DNA of 34,092 nucleotides from Streptococcus parasanguinis (GCF_001074805.1 NZ_JUPI01000140.1:1-34092); one strand, 5' to 3'; numbered from the stretch's first letter, positions 1-8,857 are shown. Made by a program: numbers and translations. The notes: generated from the letters alone by a model not told the origin.

Positions 1-110
1 GCGAACTTCTACGAAGTTCCATGACTTAGTTTTGAACCTAAAGTTTCAAAACTCCCGAGTGCTAGAAACACGATTGTTTCTAGCACTTTTCTCACGGCGG
101 AAAGTTTCAG
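1..110 (+). repeat. Structured intergenic repeat, copy 1 (5' end outside window)
   Basis: This is the 3' part of the element found complete at 6133-6270. Three hairpins are visible: 3-9 with 13-19 (7 bp, loop TAC), one formed by AGTTTTGAA and TTCAAAACT around 28-53, and 59-70 with 75-86 (12 bp, loop CGAT). They are followed by TTTT, the CTCAC box at 91-95 and an arm GGAAAGTTTC at 99-108. The last two should pair with sequence left of the window. The third stem differs from copy 2 at three positions, all compensated on the other arm. I know no name for this element. Confidence 0.8.
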
Positions 111-221
111 TAGATGATTGAATAATTCTAACGAATATAATTTTTCTATATTTAACAGAATTTATTAGATTTAAGAAAGTCCAATATTATATTTGGCAAA
201 AAATAATTTGTATGCATTTTA

Positions 222-247
222 AAAGATCGGAGTCCTCCGGATTTTTT
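222..247 (+). terminator. Candidate intrinsic terminator upstream of bglA
   Basis: ATCGGA (226-231) pairs with TCCGGAT (236-242) with one bulged G and a GTCC loop. A run of T follows and AAAA precedes it. It would end transcription entering from the left before the bglA promoter. The stem is short. Confidence 0.45.
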
Positions 248-250
248 GTG

Positions 251-279
251 TTGCATGAAAGCGATAGTTACCTTAGAAT
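251..279 (+). promoter_or_regulatory. bglA promoter with overlapping cre-like site
   Basis: A -35 box TTGCAT (251-256) and a -10 box TAGAAT (274-279) are separated by 17 bp. The bases ATGAAAGCGATAGTT at 255-269 match the catabolite-responsive consensus WTGNAANCGNWNNCW at all positions but one. The match overlaps the -35 box and spacer, which is where CcpA-HPr(Ser-P) would repress. Glucose repression of the downstream gene is an inference. A second TATAAT at 329-334 lacks a good -35. Confidence 0.5.
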
Positions 280-336
280 AGTATCAGTTTTTCATAGGAT
301 CTTGTAGGATTTTTTGGAAGGAGAAGGGTATAATAG

Positions 337-1803
<1,467 letters not shown>

Positions 1804-1856
1804 AAGTCTCCCCTAGAGCTAAACCATCTTCTGGATGACTCACTGGCAGCAAACTA

Positions 1857-1901
1857 AAAAGCTTAGAATTCCAACCACAAGTTGGGGTCCTAAGCTTTTT
1901 G
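1857..1901. terminator. Bidirectional terminator between convergent genes
   Basis: AAAAGCTTAG (1857-1866) pairs with CTAAGCTTTT (1890-1899), extended inward by CCAAC/GTTGG. Runs of A and T flank it, so it can serve both bglA and the minus-strand gene at 1930-2463. Confidence 0.85.
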
Positions 1902-1929
1902 TATGTAGTTAAGGCAAGTCGTCACTGAT

Positions 1930-2463
1930 TTACTGGTCGTAGTCTAAGACATTGTTTTCGATGACAAACTTAGATTCAGCGGAAATGCTGGCTTCTCCTA
2001 GTTGCAACTGCGAACTCCCGTCTGGATTCATGATGTGCCACTGACCGTCCTTGTGGGCAAAGATAGCCTGAAATGTGACGTTATCACTCTTGTGTCGAAT
2101 AGGTAGAACAAATGCTTGATCAGTATTCTCTAAGAGAATCTCTTCTTTTTTTTCAAAGTTATAGATATAAAATTGCCCAGTTCTTTGTCCCAAACCATGA
2201 AGTTCATCGACTTTTTGCCAATTCTCAAACTTATTCCGAACAAGAGATTCATTATAAATCTTTTTGAAGGTTTCGTTCCGTTTCTTCGTTTCTTCCTCGT
2301 CTAGTGTTTTCTGAAACTCTGCAACCTTTTTAGTCGTTTGAATGGTTTGTCTGTTTTGCTCCCTGATTTGCTGGCGGTGGATGACTCGCATCATTCTTGC
2401 AGCAACACCCAGGATGACGAGGATGGATACAAGGCTGATTTTAGTTTTAGCATTATTTTTCAT
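1930..2463 (-). CDS. Hypothetical membrane-anchored protein
   Basis: This 177-residue protein is not one I recognise. Residues about 8-22 (KISLVSILVILGVAARM) form a single N-terminal membrane anchor without a lipobox cysteine. A long charged segment follows (about 28-85, rich in Q, K and E, probably helical or coiled-coil), then a mixed C-terminal part with a possible small beta domain (FYIYNFEKKEEILLE; AHKDGQWHIMNPDG). The domain most likely faces the outside. The gene is monocistronic with its own promoter and a GGGAG ribosome site. It converges on bglA and shares a terminator with it. No function can be inferred from its neighbours. Confidence 0.75.
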   Translation of the reverse strand: MKNNAKTKISLVSILVILGVAARMMRVIHRQQIREQNRQTIQTTKKVAEFQKTLDEEETKKRNETFKKIYNESLVRNKFENWQKVDELHGLGQRTGQFYIYNFEKKEEILLENTDQAFVLPIRHKSDNVTFQAIFAHKDGQWHIMNPDGSSQLQLGEASISAESKFVIENNVLDYDQ

Positions 2464-2494
2464 AAACTGGTCTCCCTATTGTGTCATTGGTCCT

Positions 2495-2524
2495 ATTATA
2501 CCTTTTGAAAGAAAGGATCGTCAA
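2495..2524 (-). promoter_or_regulatory. Promoter of the membrane-anchored hypothetical
   Basis: On the minus strand there is TTGACG (2524-2519), an 18-bp spacer and a perfect TATAAT (2500-2495). The start codon lies about 32 bases downstream of the -10 box. Confidence 0.7.
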
Positions 2525-2589
2525 GTTCATCTTGTGATGACCTAACATGCAGATTTGCAGGGGGACTATAGGATTTTATCAGATTTTCA

Positions 2590-2618
2590 TTGACGAAGGT
2601 CCCTTTATTTGATAGGCT
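2590..2618 (+). promoter_or_regulatory. Promoter of the two-component operon
   Basis: TTGACG (2590-2595), a 17-bp spacer and TAGGCT (2613-2618) preceded by TGA, an extended -10. Transcription would begin near 2625. That leaves no room for a ribosome site before the ATG at 2631 and supports the GTG start at 2667. Confidence 0.5.
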
Positions 2619-2666
2619 AGAGGAATAGAAATGATTTGGAGTTCAAAGGAAAAAGGAGTGAGGCAA

Positions 2667-3356
2667 GTGGCACGAGTTTTATTAATCGAGGATAATAATG
2701 ATATCCAAGAAATTTTATACAGTCTCTTAAGTGAAGACCATGAGGTCCTTCAGGCTTTTTCAGGTACAGAAGGGCTCCGGCTCTTCCAGCAAGAAAGCAT
2801 TGATTTGGTCCTTCTCGATATCATGCTTCCAGGGAAAAATGGCGATCAGGTCCTGGAGGAGATCCGTTTGCAGGGTCAGGTGCCGGTCATCATGATGACC
2901 GCTCTTGGAGACAAACACCTCATTAGCCAGTATCTCCTTGCAGGTGCCAATGATTATATCGTCAAGCCCTTTAATCTGGACGAAGTGGCAGCTCGGGTAA
3001 CGGTACAGCTGAGAAATAACAACACTCCGGCACAGGAAACTCCATCATCGAAAAAGCTGACCTTTAAAAATCTGGTCCTGAATCCAGAAACCTTTGAACT
3101 GGAATCTGGCGAACAGACGCTTCGCTTGGGCAAAAAAGAATTTCAAATATTTGAAACCTTGCTGGCGCATCCAAAGAAGATTTTCACCAAAGAAGAATTG
3201 TATGAAGCGGTCTGGGAAGAAGTTTATCTGCCTGGAGACAATACGCTCAATGCCCAGTTGAGCAACCTCCGAAAGAAAATTGCTCAGCTCGATCCTAATG
3301 AGGACTATATTGAAACCGTCTGGGGCTTGGGAGTTCGCTTGAAAGGAGACAAGTAA
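2667..3356 (+). CDS. OmpR-family response regulator
   Basis: From the GTG at 2667 this is a 229-residue regulator starting MARVLLIEDN. The receiver domain (1-115) has the acidic pair E8/D9, phospho-acceptor D51 in LLDIMLPG, T78 and K100. A winged-helix OmpR/PhoB DNA-binding domain covers about 130-227. I chose GTG 2667 over the longer ATG 2631 because AAGGAG sits 8 bases before it, the protein then begins exactly at the receiver fold, and the predicted transcript start is near 2625. It is co-transcribed with the histidine kinase, whose ATG overlaps its stop (TAATG). The convergent ABC exporter at 4264-5979 is a plausible but unproven target. Confidence 0.9.
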   Translation: MARVLLIEDNNDIQEILYSLLSEDHEVLQAFSGTEGLRLFQQESIDLVLLDIMLPGKNGDQVLEEIRLQGQVPVIMMTALGDKHLISQYLLAGANDYIVKPFNLDEVAARVTVQLRNNNTPAQETPSSKKLTFKNLVLNPETFELESGEQTLRLGKKEFQIFETLLAHPKKIFTKEELYEAVWEEVYLPGDNTLNAQLSNLRKKIAQLDPNEDYIETVWGLGVRLKGDK

Positions 3357-4243
3357 TGTGGGGATTGGTTCTAGTTCTAGTTGTCCTTGTCCTTCTCTTT
3401 GGACTGGGTTACCTTCGCCTACTCTCTGCTCTCAAAGATTTGCAGGAGCAGATTCAACAGAAGCTCCAAAATGGGAGTGGGGTACGGTTGACCTCTCAGG
3501 TCTCAAAAAAAGAATTGGTCGCCTTGACCAAGCAGGTCAGTGATCTCTTTGATCAGATCGAGCGGACCAATCGGATTGCCTTTCAAGAGAAAAAGACCTT
3601 GGATATGGCCATTAGTAATATTGCCCACGATATCCGGACGCCTTTGACCATTGCATCGGGCTATACCCAACAAATCATCAAGGGTGGGACGCAGGAAGAG
3701 GAAAAGCTGAAGAAAATTGCTTCCAATCTTCAAGTCGTCTCAAAACGATTGGAATCTCTCTTGGAGTACAGACGCTTGATGGAGGGAGCCATCCAGCCTC
3801 GGCTTTCAGACGTCAATCTCAGCCAAGTGCTAACCCAGCAGTTATTCCAGTATTATGATAGCTTGTCTGAGGCGGGGATTGCCTTAGAGGTAGAGTTAGA
3901 AGAGCATCTCCATTATGCTACCGATCCTGAGCTTTGGGATCGCCTCTTGCAAAATATGCTCAGCAATGTCCTCAAGCATGGGAAGGAGCAGGCACGTTTG
4001 ACCCTGATGTCGGACACGGACACGATTCGGGTCGAGCTGCGCAATATTGTGCAACAACCGATTCAGCATTTAGACCAACTGGCTAGTCGATTCTACTCAG
4101 AAAATCTATCGGATACAGAAGAGTCTTCTGGCTTGGGTCTCTACATCATTCAGAATTTTGTAGAGATCTTAGGGGGAGACTTGCAACTGGCAACGGAGGC
4201 AGACTGGTTTATCTTAACCATTACATTAAAAAATAAGGCTTGA
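3356..4243 (+). CDS. Sensor histidine kinase with one membrane segment
   Basis: This 295-residue kinase has one N-terminal membrane helix (about 3-22) and no extracellular sensor domain. A cytoplasmic linker and coiled coil run to about 80. The H-box SNIAHDIRTPLT contains H91. The N-box (LLQNMLSNVLKHG) and G-box (SGLGLYIIQNF) follow in a HATPase_c domain. The start overlaps the regulator's stop codon by one base, so translation is probably coupled. With no outside domain it may sense the membrane state or a partner transporter, as small-sensor kinases paired with ABC exporters do. That is an inference. The terminator begins within its final codons. Confidence 0.88.
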   Translation: MWGLVLVLVVLVLLFGLGYLRLLSALKDLQEQIQQKLQNGSGVRLTSQVSKKELVALTKQVSDLFDQIERTNRIAFQEKKTLDMAISNIAHDIRTPLTIASGYTQQIIKGGTQEEEKLKKIASNLQVVSKRLESLLEYRRLMEGAIQPRLSDVNLSQVLTQQLFQYYDSLSEAGIALEVELEEHLHYATDPELWDRLLQNMLSNVLKHGKEQARLTLMSDTDTIRVELRNIVQQPIQHLDQLASRFYSENLSDTEESSGLGLYIIQNFVEILGGDLQLATEADWFILTITLKNKA

Positions 4244-4262
4244 GCAGTGCTCAAGCCTTTTT
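4236..4262. terminator. Terminator shared by kinase and ABC permease
   Basis: GGCTTGAGC (4237-4245) pairs with GCTCAAGCC (4249-4257) around a three-base loop, with A-rich and T-rich flanks. The plus-strand stop codon lies inside the stem. Confidence 0.85.
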
Positions 4263-4263
4263 G

Positions 4264-5016
4264 TTATAAATCTTTGTGTTTAAATGTAGCTAGTCCTAGG
4301 AAGCCGAAAACAAGGATGAAGCCAAGAGCGATCGAGAGGGTGTTGTTTGTTGCTGTCGTACTTTGGACCATGGAATATTGGAATTCCAAGTTTAGATAGT
4401 GGAGAAGATCAATGTCTTTAAAGAAGAGCGCAGGAAGGCTTAAGAAGATATTTCCAATGAAGTAGCCAACGAAGGCCAAGGTGATGGATTGGCTGGCATA
4501 AAGGAGGAAGGAAATGATGCTGACCCAAGCTAGAGTGGAGAGGAACTGAATCAGCACGGTTAGTCCAAAATGAGCAAGGAAGTGCTCAGGCATGGTCCCG
4601 ATTCCATTGTAGAAGGTCGCGAGCAAGAAGACAAGACCATAAGAAACAAGGAATTGGAAGAGAGCAATGGTCAGGACAACTGCACTTTTGGCAAAGTAGT
4701 AGCTGGTACGCGAAACGCCGTAGGCCAGACTGTTCTTGTATAAGTTTTGTGTTAAGTCTGTTCCCAGGACCAAGGTGATGACAATAATGGTAAAGAGAAT
4801 GGTCACACTGATGCTGGCGGAGTAGTTGGTCAAGGCTTTAAAGCCCGTCCAAACTTCTGTCGCTTGGGGTAATTTGGATTCCGTATTGACACCGACGTGA
4901 CCGGTAGCGCCAAAAATGACTCCAGACAGGATGTTGAGAACGAGAATGGCTTCTGTAATCCAAAAACCTTTGGAGCGAAAAAGTCTATAAAAATCTGCTT
5001 GAATGGTATGCAACAT
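4264..5016 (-). CDS. ABC-2 type (BcrB-like) permease
   Basis: This 250-residue hydrophobic protein has about six membrane segments. A short cytoplasmic N-terminus (MLHTIQADFYRLFRSKGFW) is typical of permeases of bacitracin/lantibiotic-type exporters. A ribosome site AGGAGA lies 6 bases before the ATG. It follows the ATPase gene by 54 bases on the same strand and is surely its partner. The substrate is unknown. Resistance to a peptide antibiotic is the commonest role for such pairs, and the adjacent convergent two-component system fits that, but no resistance determinant can be named from sequence. Confidence 0.85.
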   Translation of the reverse strand: MLHTIQADFYRLFRSKGFWITEAILVLNILSGVIFGATGHVGVNTESKLPQATEVWTGFKALTNYSASISVTILFTIIVITLVLGTDLTQNLYKNSLAYGVSRTSYYFAKSAVVLTIALFQFLVSYGLVFLLATFYNGIGTMPEHFLAHFGLTVLIQFLSTLAWVSIISFLLYASQSITLAFVGYFIGNIFLSLPALFFKDIDLLHYLNLEFQYSMVQSTTATNNTLSIALGFILVFGFLGLATFKHKDL

Positions 5017-5070
5017 GATAAATCTCCTAAATGAAATGTGTGGGATAAGTAATACAAGACGGTGGGTTGA

Positions 5071-5979
5071 CTAGTCTACCAAGTCCGTAAAGAATTTCTC
5101 CAGATCTTGGCGGGCATAGTAGATTTCGTCCACATCAATATCTGCTTGAACGAGAGCTTTGACAATGACTTTAATATCGTGAGTTTGTCCGAAAATATGG
5201 ATTTCTCCATCCTTATCGATGACTTTGATACGGTGATGGAGTTGATCTTGAATCAGTTGACTCGCAAGGGCTAGTTGGCTGGTCTTGAGGATGATGTAGT
5301 CTTCGCCTTGCTCCTCGAATTCAGCCTTGCTAATTTCTTTGATTAGGCGTCCTTGGTCGACAATGCCAAAACGATTGGCAACCAGATAGAGTTCAGAGAG
5401 GATGTGACTGGAAATGAGGATGGTCATGCCGAGTTCATCATTGAGGCGCTTGATCATCTGACGGAACTCCTTGATTCCGACCGGATCAAGGCCATTGATG
5501 GGTTCATCTAGAATGAGGAAGTCGGGCTTGGCAATGAGCGCGATGGCAATTCCCAACCGTTGTTTCATCCCCAGTGAAAAATCACGGAATTTCTTCTTAC
5601 CAGTATTATTCAGGCCAACATAATTCAAGGTTTCTTTGATGACCTGGTCGGGATTTGGGATATGGCGAGCCTTGCAATAGTAGACTAAGTTTTGGTAGGC
5701 GGTCATATGCTTGTGAGCCACGGGGCTTTCAATGACGGATCCGACCCGTTTCAGGGCTTGAGTCCACTGGGAGCGATTTGAAGAAGAAAAGAGGGAGACG
5801 CTTCCGTCAGTTTCTTGAATCAGCTGGGTGATGACCTTGATGAGGGTGGTTTTCCCTGCCCCGTTCTTACCGATCAGGCCGTAGACATCACCTTTGCGAA
5901 TGCTCAGATTCACATCATTTAAGGCGTATTGTTGACCGAACTTTTTACTCAAATGGGAAATTTCTAATACTTTTTCCAT
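5071..5979 (-). CDS. ABC transporter ATP-binding protein (BcrA-like)
   Basis: This 302-residue ATPase has Walker A GKNGAGKTT, signature FSLGMKQR, Walker B LILDEPINGLDP and an H-loop in ISSHIL. A C-terminal extension of about 80 residues is typical of BcrA/CcmA-like ATPases of ABC-2 exporters. AGGAG lies 7 bases before the ATG. It is the first gene of a two-gene operon with the downstream permease. Because it is complete and canonical the exporter should be active. The cargo is unknown. Confidence 0.9.
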   Translation of the reverse strand: MEKVLEISHLSKKFGQQYALNDVNLSIRKGDVYGLIGKNGAGKTTLIKVITQLIQETDGSVSLFSSSNRSQWTQALKRVGSVIESPVAHKHMTAYQNLVYYCKARHIPNPDQVIKETLNYVGLNNTGKKKFRDFSLGMKQRLGIAIALIAKPDFLILDEPINGLDPVGIKEFRQMIKRLNDELGMTILISSHILSELYLVANRFGIVDQGRLIKEISKAEFEEQGEDYIILKTSQLALASQLIQDQLHHRIKVIDKDGEIHIFGQTHDIKVIVKALVQADIDVDEIYYARQDLEKFFTDLVD

Positions 5980-6025
5980 GGTTTTCTCCTTCGTCCAAAT
6001 GACTAGTTGTTTTCTTTACACTCTT

Positions 6026-6057
6026 AGTATACAGCTTGCTTTTCAAATAACTATCAA
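6026..6057 (-). promoter_or_regulatory. Weak candidate promoter of the ABC operon
   Basis: A -10 box TATACT (6031-6026) lies about 47 bases before the ATPase start. The best -35 is TTGATA at 6057-6052, but the spacer is 20 bp, longer than optimal. This could mean dependence on an activator such as the neighbouring response regulator. Confidence 0.35.
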
Positions 6058-6075
6058 GTAATTCTCAAATATTTC

Positions 6076-6110
6076 TAAAAAAACGACTAACCTTTTAAAA
6101 GTTAGTCGTT
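6076..6110 (-). terminator. Intrinsic terminator ahead of the ABC operon
   Basis: On the minus strand AACGACTAAC (6110-6101) pairs with GTTAGTCGTT (6091-6082) around a 9-base loop, followed by a run of T. It ends transcripts coming from the hydrolase side before the ABC promoter. Confidence 0.85.
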
Positions 6111-6132
6111 ACTTGTAGTTTTAAGTTTTCTA

Positions 6133-6270
6133 GAGGCTTTCCTTAAGTGAGGACGGACGTCAGCGAACTTCGAAGAAGTTCCATGACTTAGTTTTGAACC
6201 TAAAGTTTCAAAACTCCCGAGTCCTTGAAATATCACTATTTCAAGGACTTTTCTCACGGTGGGAAGCCTC
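6133..6270 (+). repeat. Structured intergenic repeat, copy 2 (complete)
   Basis: This complete 138-base element is enclosed by a 10-bp stem, GAGGCTTTCC (6133-6142) with GGGAAGCCTC (6261-6270), and an inner stem GTGAG (6147-6151) with CTCAC (6253-6257). Inside are three hairpins: 6165-6171/6175-6181, 6190-6198/6207-6215 and 6221-6232/6237-6248 (12 bp, loop TCAC). A T-G pair in the outer stem is stable as U-G only if the plus strand is the RNA. It lies between the hydrolase gene and the minus-strand terminator. It may be a small RNA gene, a processed spacer or a small mobile repeat. Confidence 0.8.
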
Positions 6271-6363
6271 AAGGTATTCATGAGTAACTTTAGAAAATAA
6301 ACATTTCTTTAAATTTCTTGATTTTTTAAGTTATGTAACATGAAAAATACTTTATCTACATTG

Positions 6364-6391
6364 AGAGGAACTGTTTTTTAAGTTAGCCTCT
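6364..6391. other. Hairpin just after the hydrolase stop
   Basis: AGAGGAACT (6364-6372) pairs with AGTT-AG-CCTCT (6381-6391), with a two-base bulge. It has no clear T run on the minus strand, so it is at best a weak terminator or a 3'-end stabiliser for the pabBC-hydrolase mRNA. Confidence 0.4.
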
Positions 6392-6396
6392 TCATT

Positions 6397-7011
6397 TTAA
6401 AACCCAGCTACAAACTCCTTGATGGCTTGCGCGAGTTCATAGGGTTTCTCTGTATTGAGTAGATGGCCTCCGTCTGCGATTTCTTGATAGTGACCTTTGG
6501 GAAGGAGTTTTGCCAACTTCTTAGAAGAAGACTGATTGGCCCAATCTCTGCTACCGCAAACTACTAAGGTAGGAAGAGGGCAAGTTTTGGCGGTATCAGT
6601 TAAATTGAGTCCTTTTAATTCGGTCAAGATTTGAAGCATCTGTTGTTTATTGGCATCTTGCTTTTCAAAGACATGCTTGGGAAGCAGACGAAAGAGGAGG
6701 ATCTGGAGCCTGTAGAGGGGATTGGTGGTGAGCTTGTATTGTGTTCCTGCAAGGACCAATCCCTTGAGTTGTGGAAAGTCTTGGCTGGAGAGATCAAGTG
6801 CAAGGACACCACCTAGTGAGAGGCCTACCAGAATAAAGGGTTCACTCTCTTGCTGGAGGCGCTCCATCAGCCTTGCTTTGACCTCCTGATAGCTTTCGCT
6901 TGGATGAGAGAAAATATCAAAAGTTTTGGAGTGCATGGGTGAAAGGGCATATTGGACTCCTTGCCAAGAGAGGACATCCTGCCCTAGTCCATGTAAAAAA
7001 ATCAGTTTCAT
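6397..7011 (-). CDS. Alpha/beta hydrolase
   Basis: This 204-residue small alpha/beta-fold hydrolase has the nucleophile elbow GLSLGG (S65), the acid D156 in CGSRDW and the base H183 in DGGH, so the catalytic triad is complete. An oxyanion-type LHGLGQD lies near the N-terminus. Its ATG overlaps the pabBC stop codon by one base (TAATG), implying translational coupling. The substrate is unknown. The tight link to p-aminobenzoate synthesis could mean a role in folate precursor metabolism or simply operon sharing. It is a cytoplasmic protein without a signal peptide. Confidence 0.85.
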   Translation of the reverse strand: MKLIFLHGLGQDVLSWQGVQYALSPMHSKTFDIFSHPSESYQEVKARLMERLQQESEPFILVGLSLGGVLALDLSSQDFPQLKGLVLAGTQYKLTTNPLYRLQILLFRLLPKHVFEKQDANKQQMLQILTELKGLNLTDTAKTCPLPTLVVCGSRDWANQSSSKKLAKLLPKGHYQEIADGGHLLNTEKPYELAQAIKEFVAGF

Positions 7012-8738
7012 TAGGAATCCTTTCTTTGAAAATCGAGTTCGTAGAGACCACGAAGAGCATTGCAGGCATAGACTCTGTCAGCAAGTTCTAAATCGTTCAG
7101 CGTCAAGAGTTTTTCTTCCACCTGCTGGGTCTCAAGAAGATGGCGCCGGTAGATGCCATCTAATAATGGGAGATGAGCTGGTGGGGTATAGAGCTTGCCT
7201 TTGATTTCAAGGACAAGATTGCCAATGGTCGTTTCTAACAAACTGCCATCAGGCAGATAGAAGATCTGCTCGTGATGTTTAGTAGCTAAATGATTTCGCT
7301 GACTCGTTTTGAAATAAGTAAATGGCGTCGCTAAATCAAGCTTCTGCTCTGTCAGTTGGGCCTGTAGATAGCTAGCTGGCAAGTCTGTTAGCTCGGTGAT
7401 CGTCAGCTGGAAGCTTCCGTTTTTCTGCAAGGCAATGCGACAACGGTAGTCAAGGCTAGGATCTACATGAGCGAGTTGTTCTTGAAGGTCGTTCAGGAGT
7501 TTTGGCTCATTATAAGGATAGGCAAAGTAGCGGCTGGCTTCTCTCAAACGGGTCAGGTGTTGCTCTAGGAAAGTCAGCTCTCCTTGATGGATGAGACCGG
7601 TCGTCAGGAGCTCAAATCGAGGCTCTTGTCGGTAGAGGACAGCCGATTTTTGTTTGGTTTCCTGGTATTCGCCTTCCCATTTACTATCCCAAGTAATGCC
7701 ACCACCAACACCATAGATAGCTTTGCTGCCTTGCATTTGAAGGGTCCGGATGGCCACATTAAAAATCCGTTTCCCTCTTGGAAGAAGGATGCCAATCGTT
7801 CCGCAGTAGACTCCACGAGGAGCAATCTCTGTCTTTTGGATGATTTCCATAGTAGAAATCTTTGGTGCGCCTGTGATCGATCCACAAGGGAAGAGGGCTT
7901 GGAAGGTTTGGACCAGATCGACTTCGGGTCGCAAGCGGCTTTCAATGGTCGACGTCATCTGCCAAACGGTGGAGTACTGCTCGACTTGGCAGAGGCGGGT
8001 CACCTGCTCACTTCCAATTTCCGAAATCCGATTCATGTCATTGCGGAGGAGATCCACAATCATCATGTTTTCTGCTCGATTTTTGGGATCCGCTTCTAGC
8101 CAGGCTGCCTCTTTGAGATCCGCTTGGTTGGTGAGCCCACGGCGTGTCGTTCCCTTCATAGGGCGCGTGGTCAATAGACGATCTTCTTGTTCAAAAAAGA
8201 GCTCAGGACTGATGGAGAGGATGGAGACATCATCGTGCTGGATGAAGGCATTGTAATGGGCCTTCTGCTCCACCACTAGTCGGTTGTAGATGGCCAAAGG
8301 ATCCGCCTCTAGCTCTTGAGAAAGCTGGACGGTGTAGTTGACTTGGTAGGTGTCTCCCTGGCGGATGTGGTGATGTATGGTCTTGATCGCTTCTTGGTAG
8401 GCAGGAGCCTCTACCTCTTCCTTCCAATTGGCTGGAAGATTCACAGCTTCATAGTCCTCTGGAAAAGGAAGAGTTTCGACCTCCTCGTGGATAGTAAAAT
8501 AGAGGAGATACTCTCCCATGAGGGGTGCAGGATGGACAGCTAATTTTTTCTCAAAAGCAGGAGCAGCCTCATAGCTGACATAGCCAACGGCATAAAAACC
8601 AGCCTCCTGATAGGCTTCTACCTCTCTTAGAAGAGTCTCTACCTGGTCGATGTCTCTGGTTTTTAATTCCTTTATGGGCTTGGTGAAAAGATGTCTCAAT
8701 CCAAGTTCTTTAAAATCAATAATCGTTTGTTTATGCAT
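7011..8738 (-). CDS. pabB: Bifunctional aminodeoxychorismate synthase I / 4-amino-4-deoxychorismate lyase
   Basis: This 575-residue fusion has a chorismate-binding PabB domain at about 1-365, with the MKGT motif (K195), CGSITGAPK near 286-294 and GGGITWDSKWEGEYQET. A class-IV PLP lyase domain (PabC) covers about 372-575. K477 in TYFKTSQRN is the likely PLP lysine, and the downstream ETTIGNLVL loop is also typical. It makes p-aminobenzoate from chorismate for folate. The glutamine amidotransferase subunit is not in this window. The ATG has no Shine-Dalgarno and lies six bases from a -10 box, so a leaderless mRNA is predicted. Confidence 0.9.
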   Translation of the reverse strand: MHKQTIIDFKELGLRHLFTKPIKELKTRDIDQVETLLREVEAYQEAGFYAVGYVSYEAAPAFEKKLAVHPAPLMGEYLLYFTIHEEVETLPFPEDYEAVNLPANWKEEVEAPAYQEAIKTIHHHIRQGDTYQVNYTVQLSQELEADPLAIYNRLVVEQKAHYNAFIQHDDVSILSISPELFFEQEDRLLTTRPMKGTTRRGLTNQADLKEAAWLEADPKNRAENMMIVDLLRNDMNRISEIGSEQVTRLCQVEQYSTVWQMTSTIESRLRPEVDLVQTFQALFPCGSITGAPKISTMEIIQKTEIAPRGVYCGTIGILLPRGKRIFNVAIRTLQMQGSKAIYGVGGGITWDSKWEGEYQETKQKSAVLYRQEPRFELLTTGLIHQGELTFLEQHLTRLREASRYFAYPYNEPKLLNDLQEQLAHVDPSLDYRCRIALQKNGSFQLTITELTDLPASYLQAQLTEQKLDLATPFTYFKTSQRNHLATKHHEQIFYLPDGSLLETTIGNLVLEIKGKLYTPPAHLPLLDGIYRRHLLETQQVEEKLLTLNDLELADRVYACNALRGLYELDFQRKDS

Positions 8739-8744
8739 GCTTTG

Positions 8745-8753
8745 AGTATATCA
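8745..8753 (-). promoter_or_regulatory. Extended -10 promoter placing pabBC leaderless
   Basis: On the minus strand TGA directly precedes TATACT (8750-8745), an extended -10. Only six bases (CAAAGC) separate it from the ATG at 8738, so the A of the start codon is the predicted +1. No clear -35 is seen. Confidence 0.55.
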
Positions 8754-8793
8754 AAAATAGAGAAAAAAAGGTAGATCAGGTTCTAAAGATTCC

Positions 8794-8822
8794 TTGTCCA
8801 GGCCTCTCTTTCATGCTAAAAT
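8794..8822 (+). promoter_or_regulatory. Promoter of the acyltransferase gene
   Basis: TTGTCC (8794-8799), a 17-bp spacer and TAAAAT (8817-8822) with TGC immediately before it. AAGGAG follows at the right distance before the ATG at 8858. It is divergent from the pabBC promoter. Confidence 0.65.
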
Positions 8823-8857
8823 AACCTTAGAATCTGCATTTTGCAAGGAGTAGGAAC

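Noticed and set aside
6133-6270. Repeat element considered as a tracrRNA, T-box or group II intron piece
   Set aside because: There is no Cas9 or CRISPR, no T-box GTGGNACC bulge sequence and no intron-encoded protein or domain V motif. The class is left open.
7584-8099. Long open frame of 171 codons on the plus strand
   Set aside because: It is antisense to the well-supported pabBC gene, has no ribosome site and no recognisable domain.
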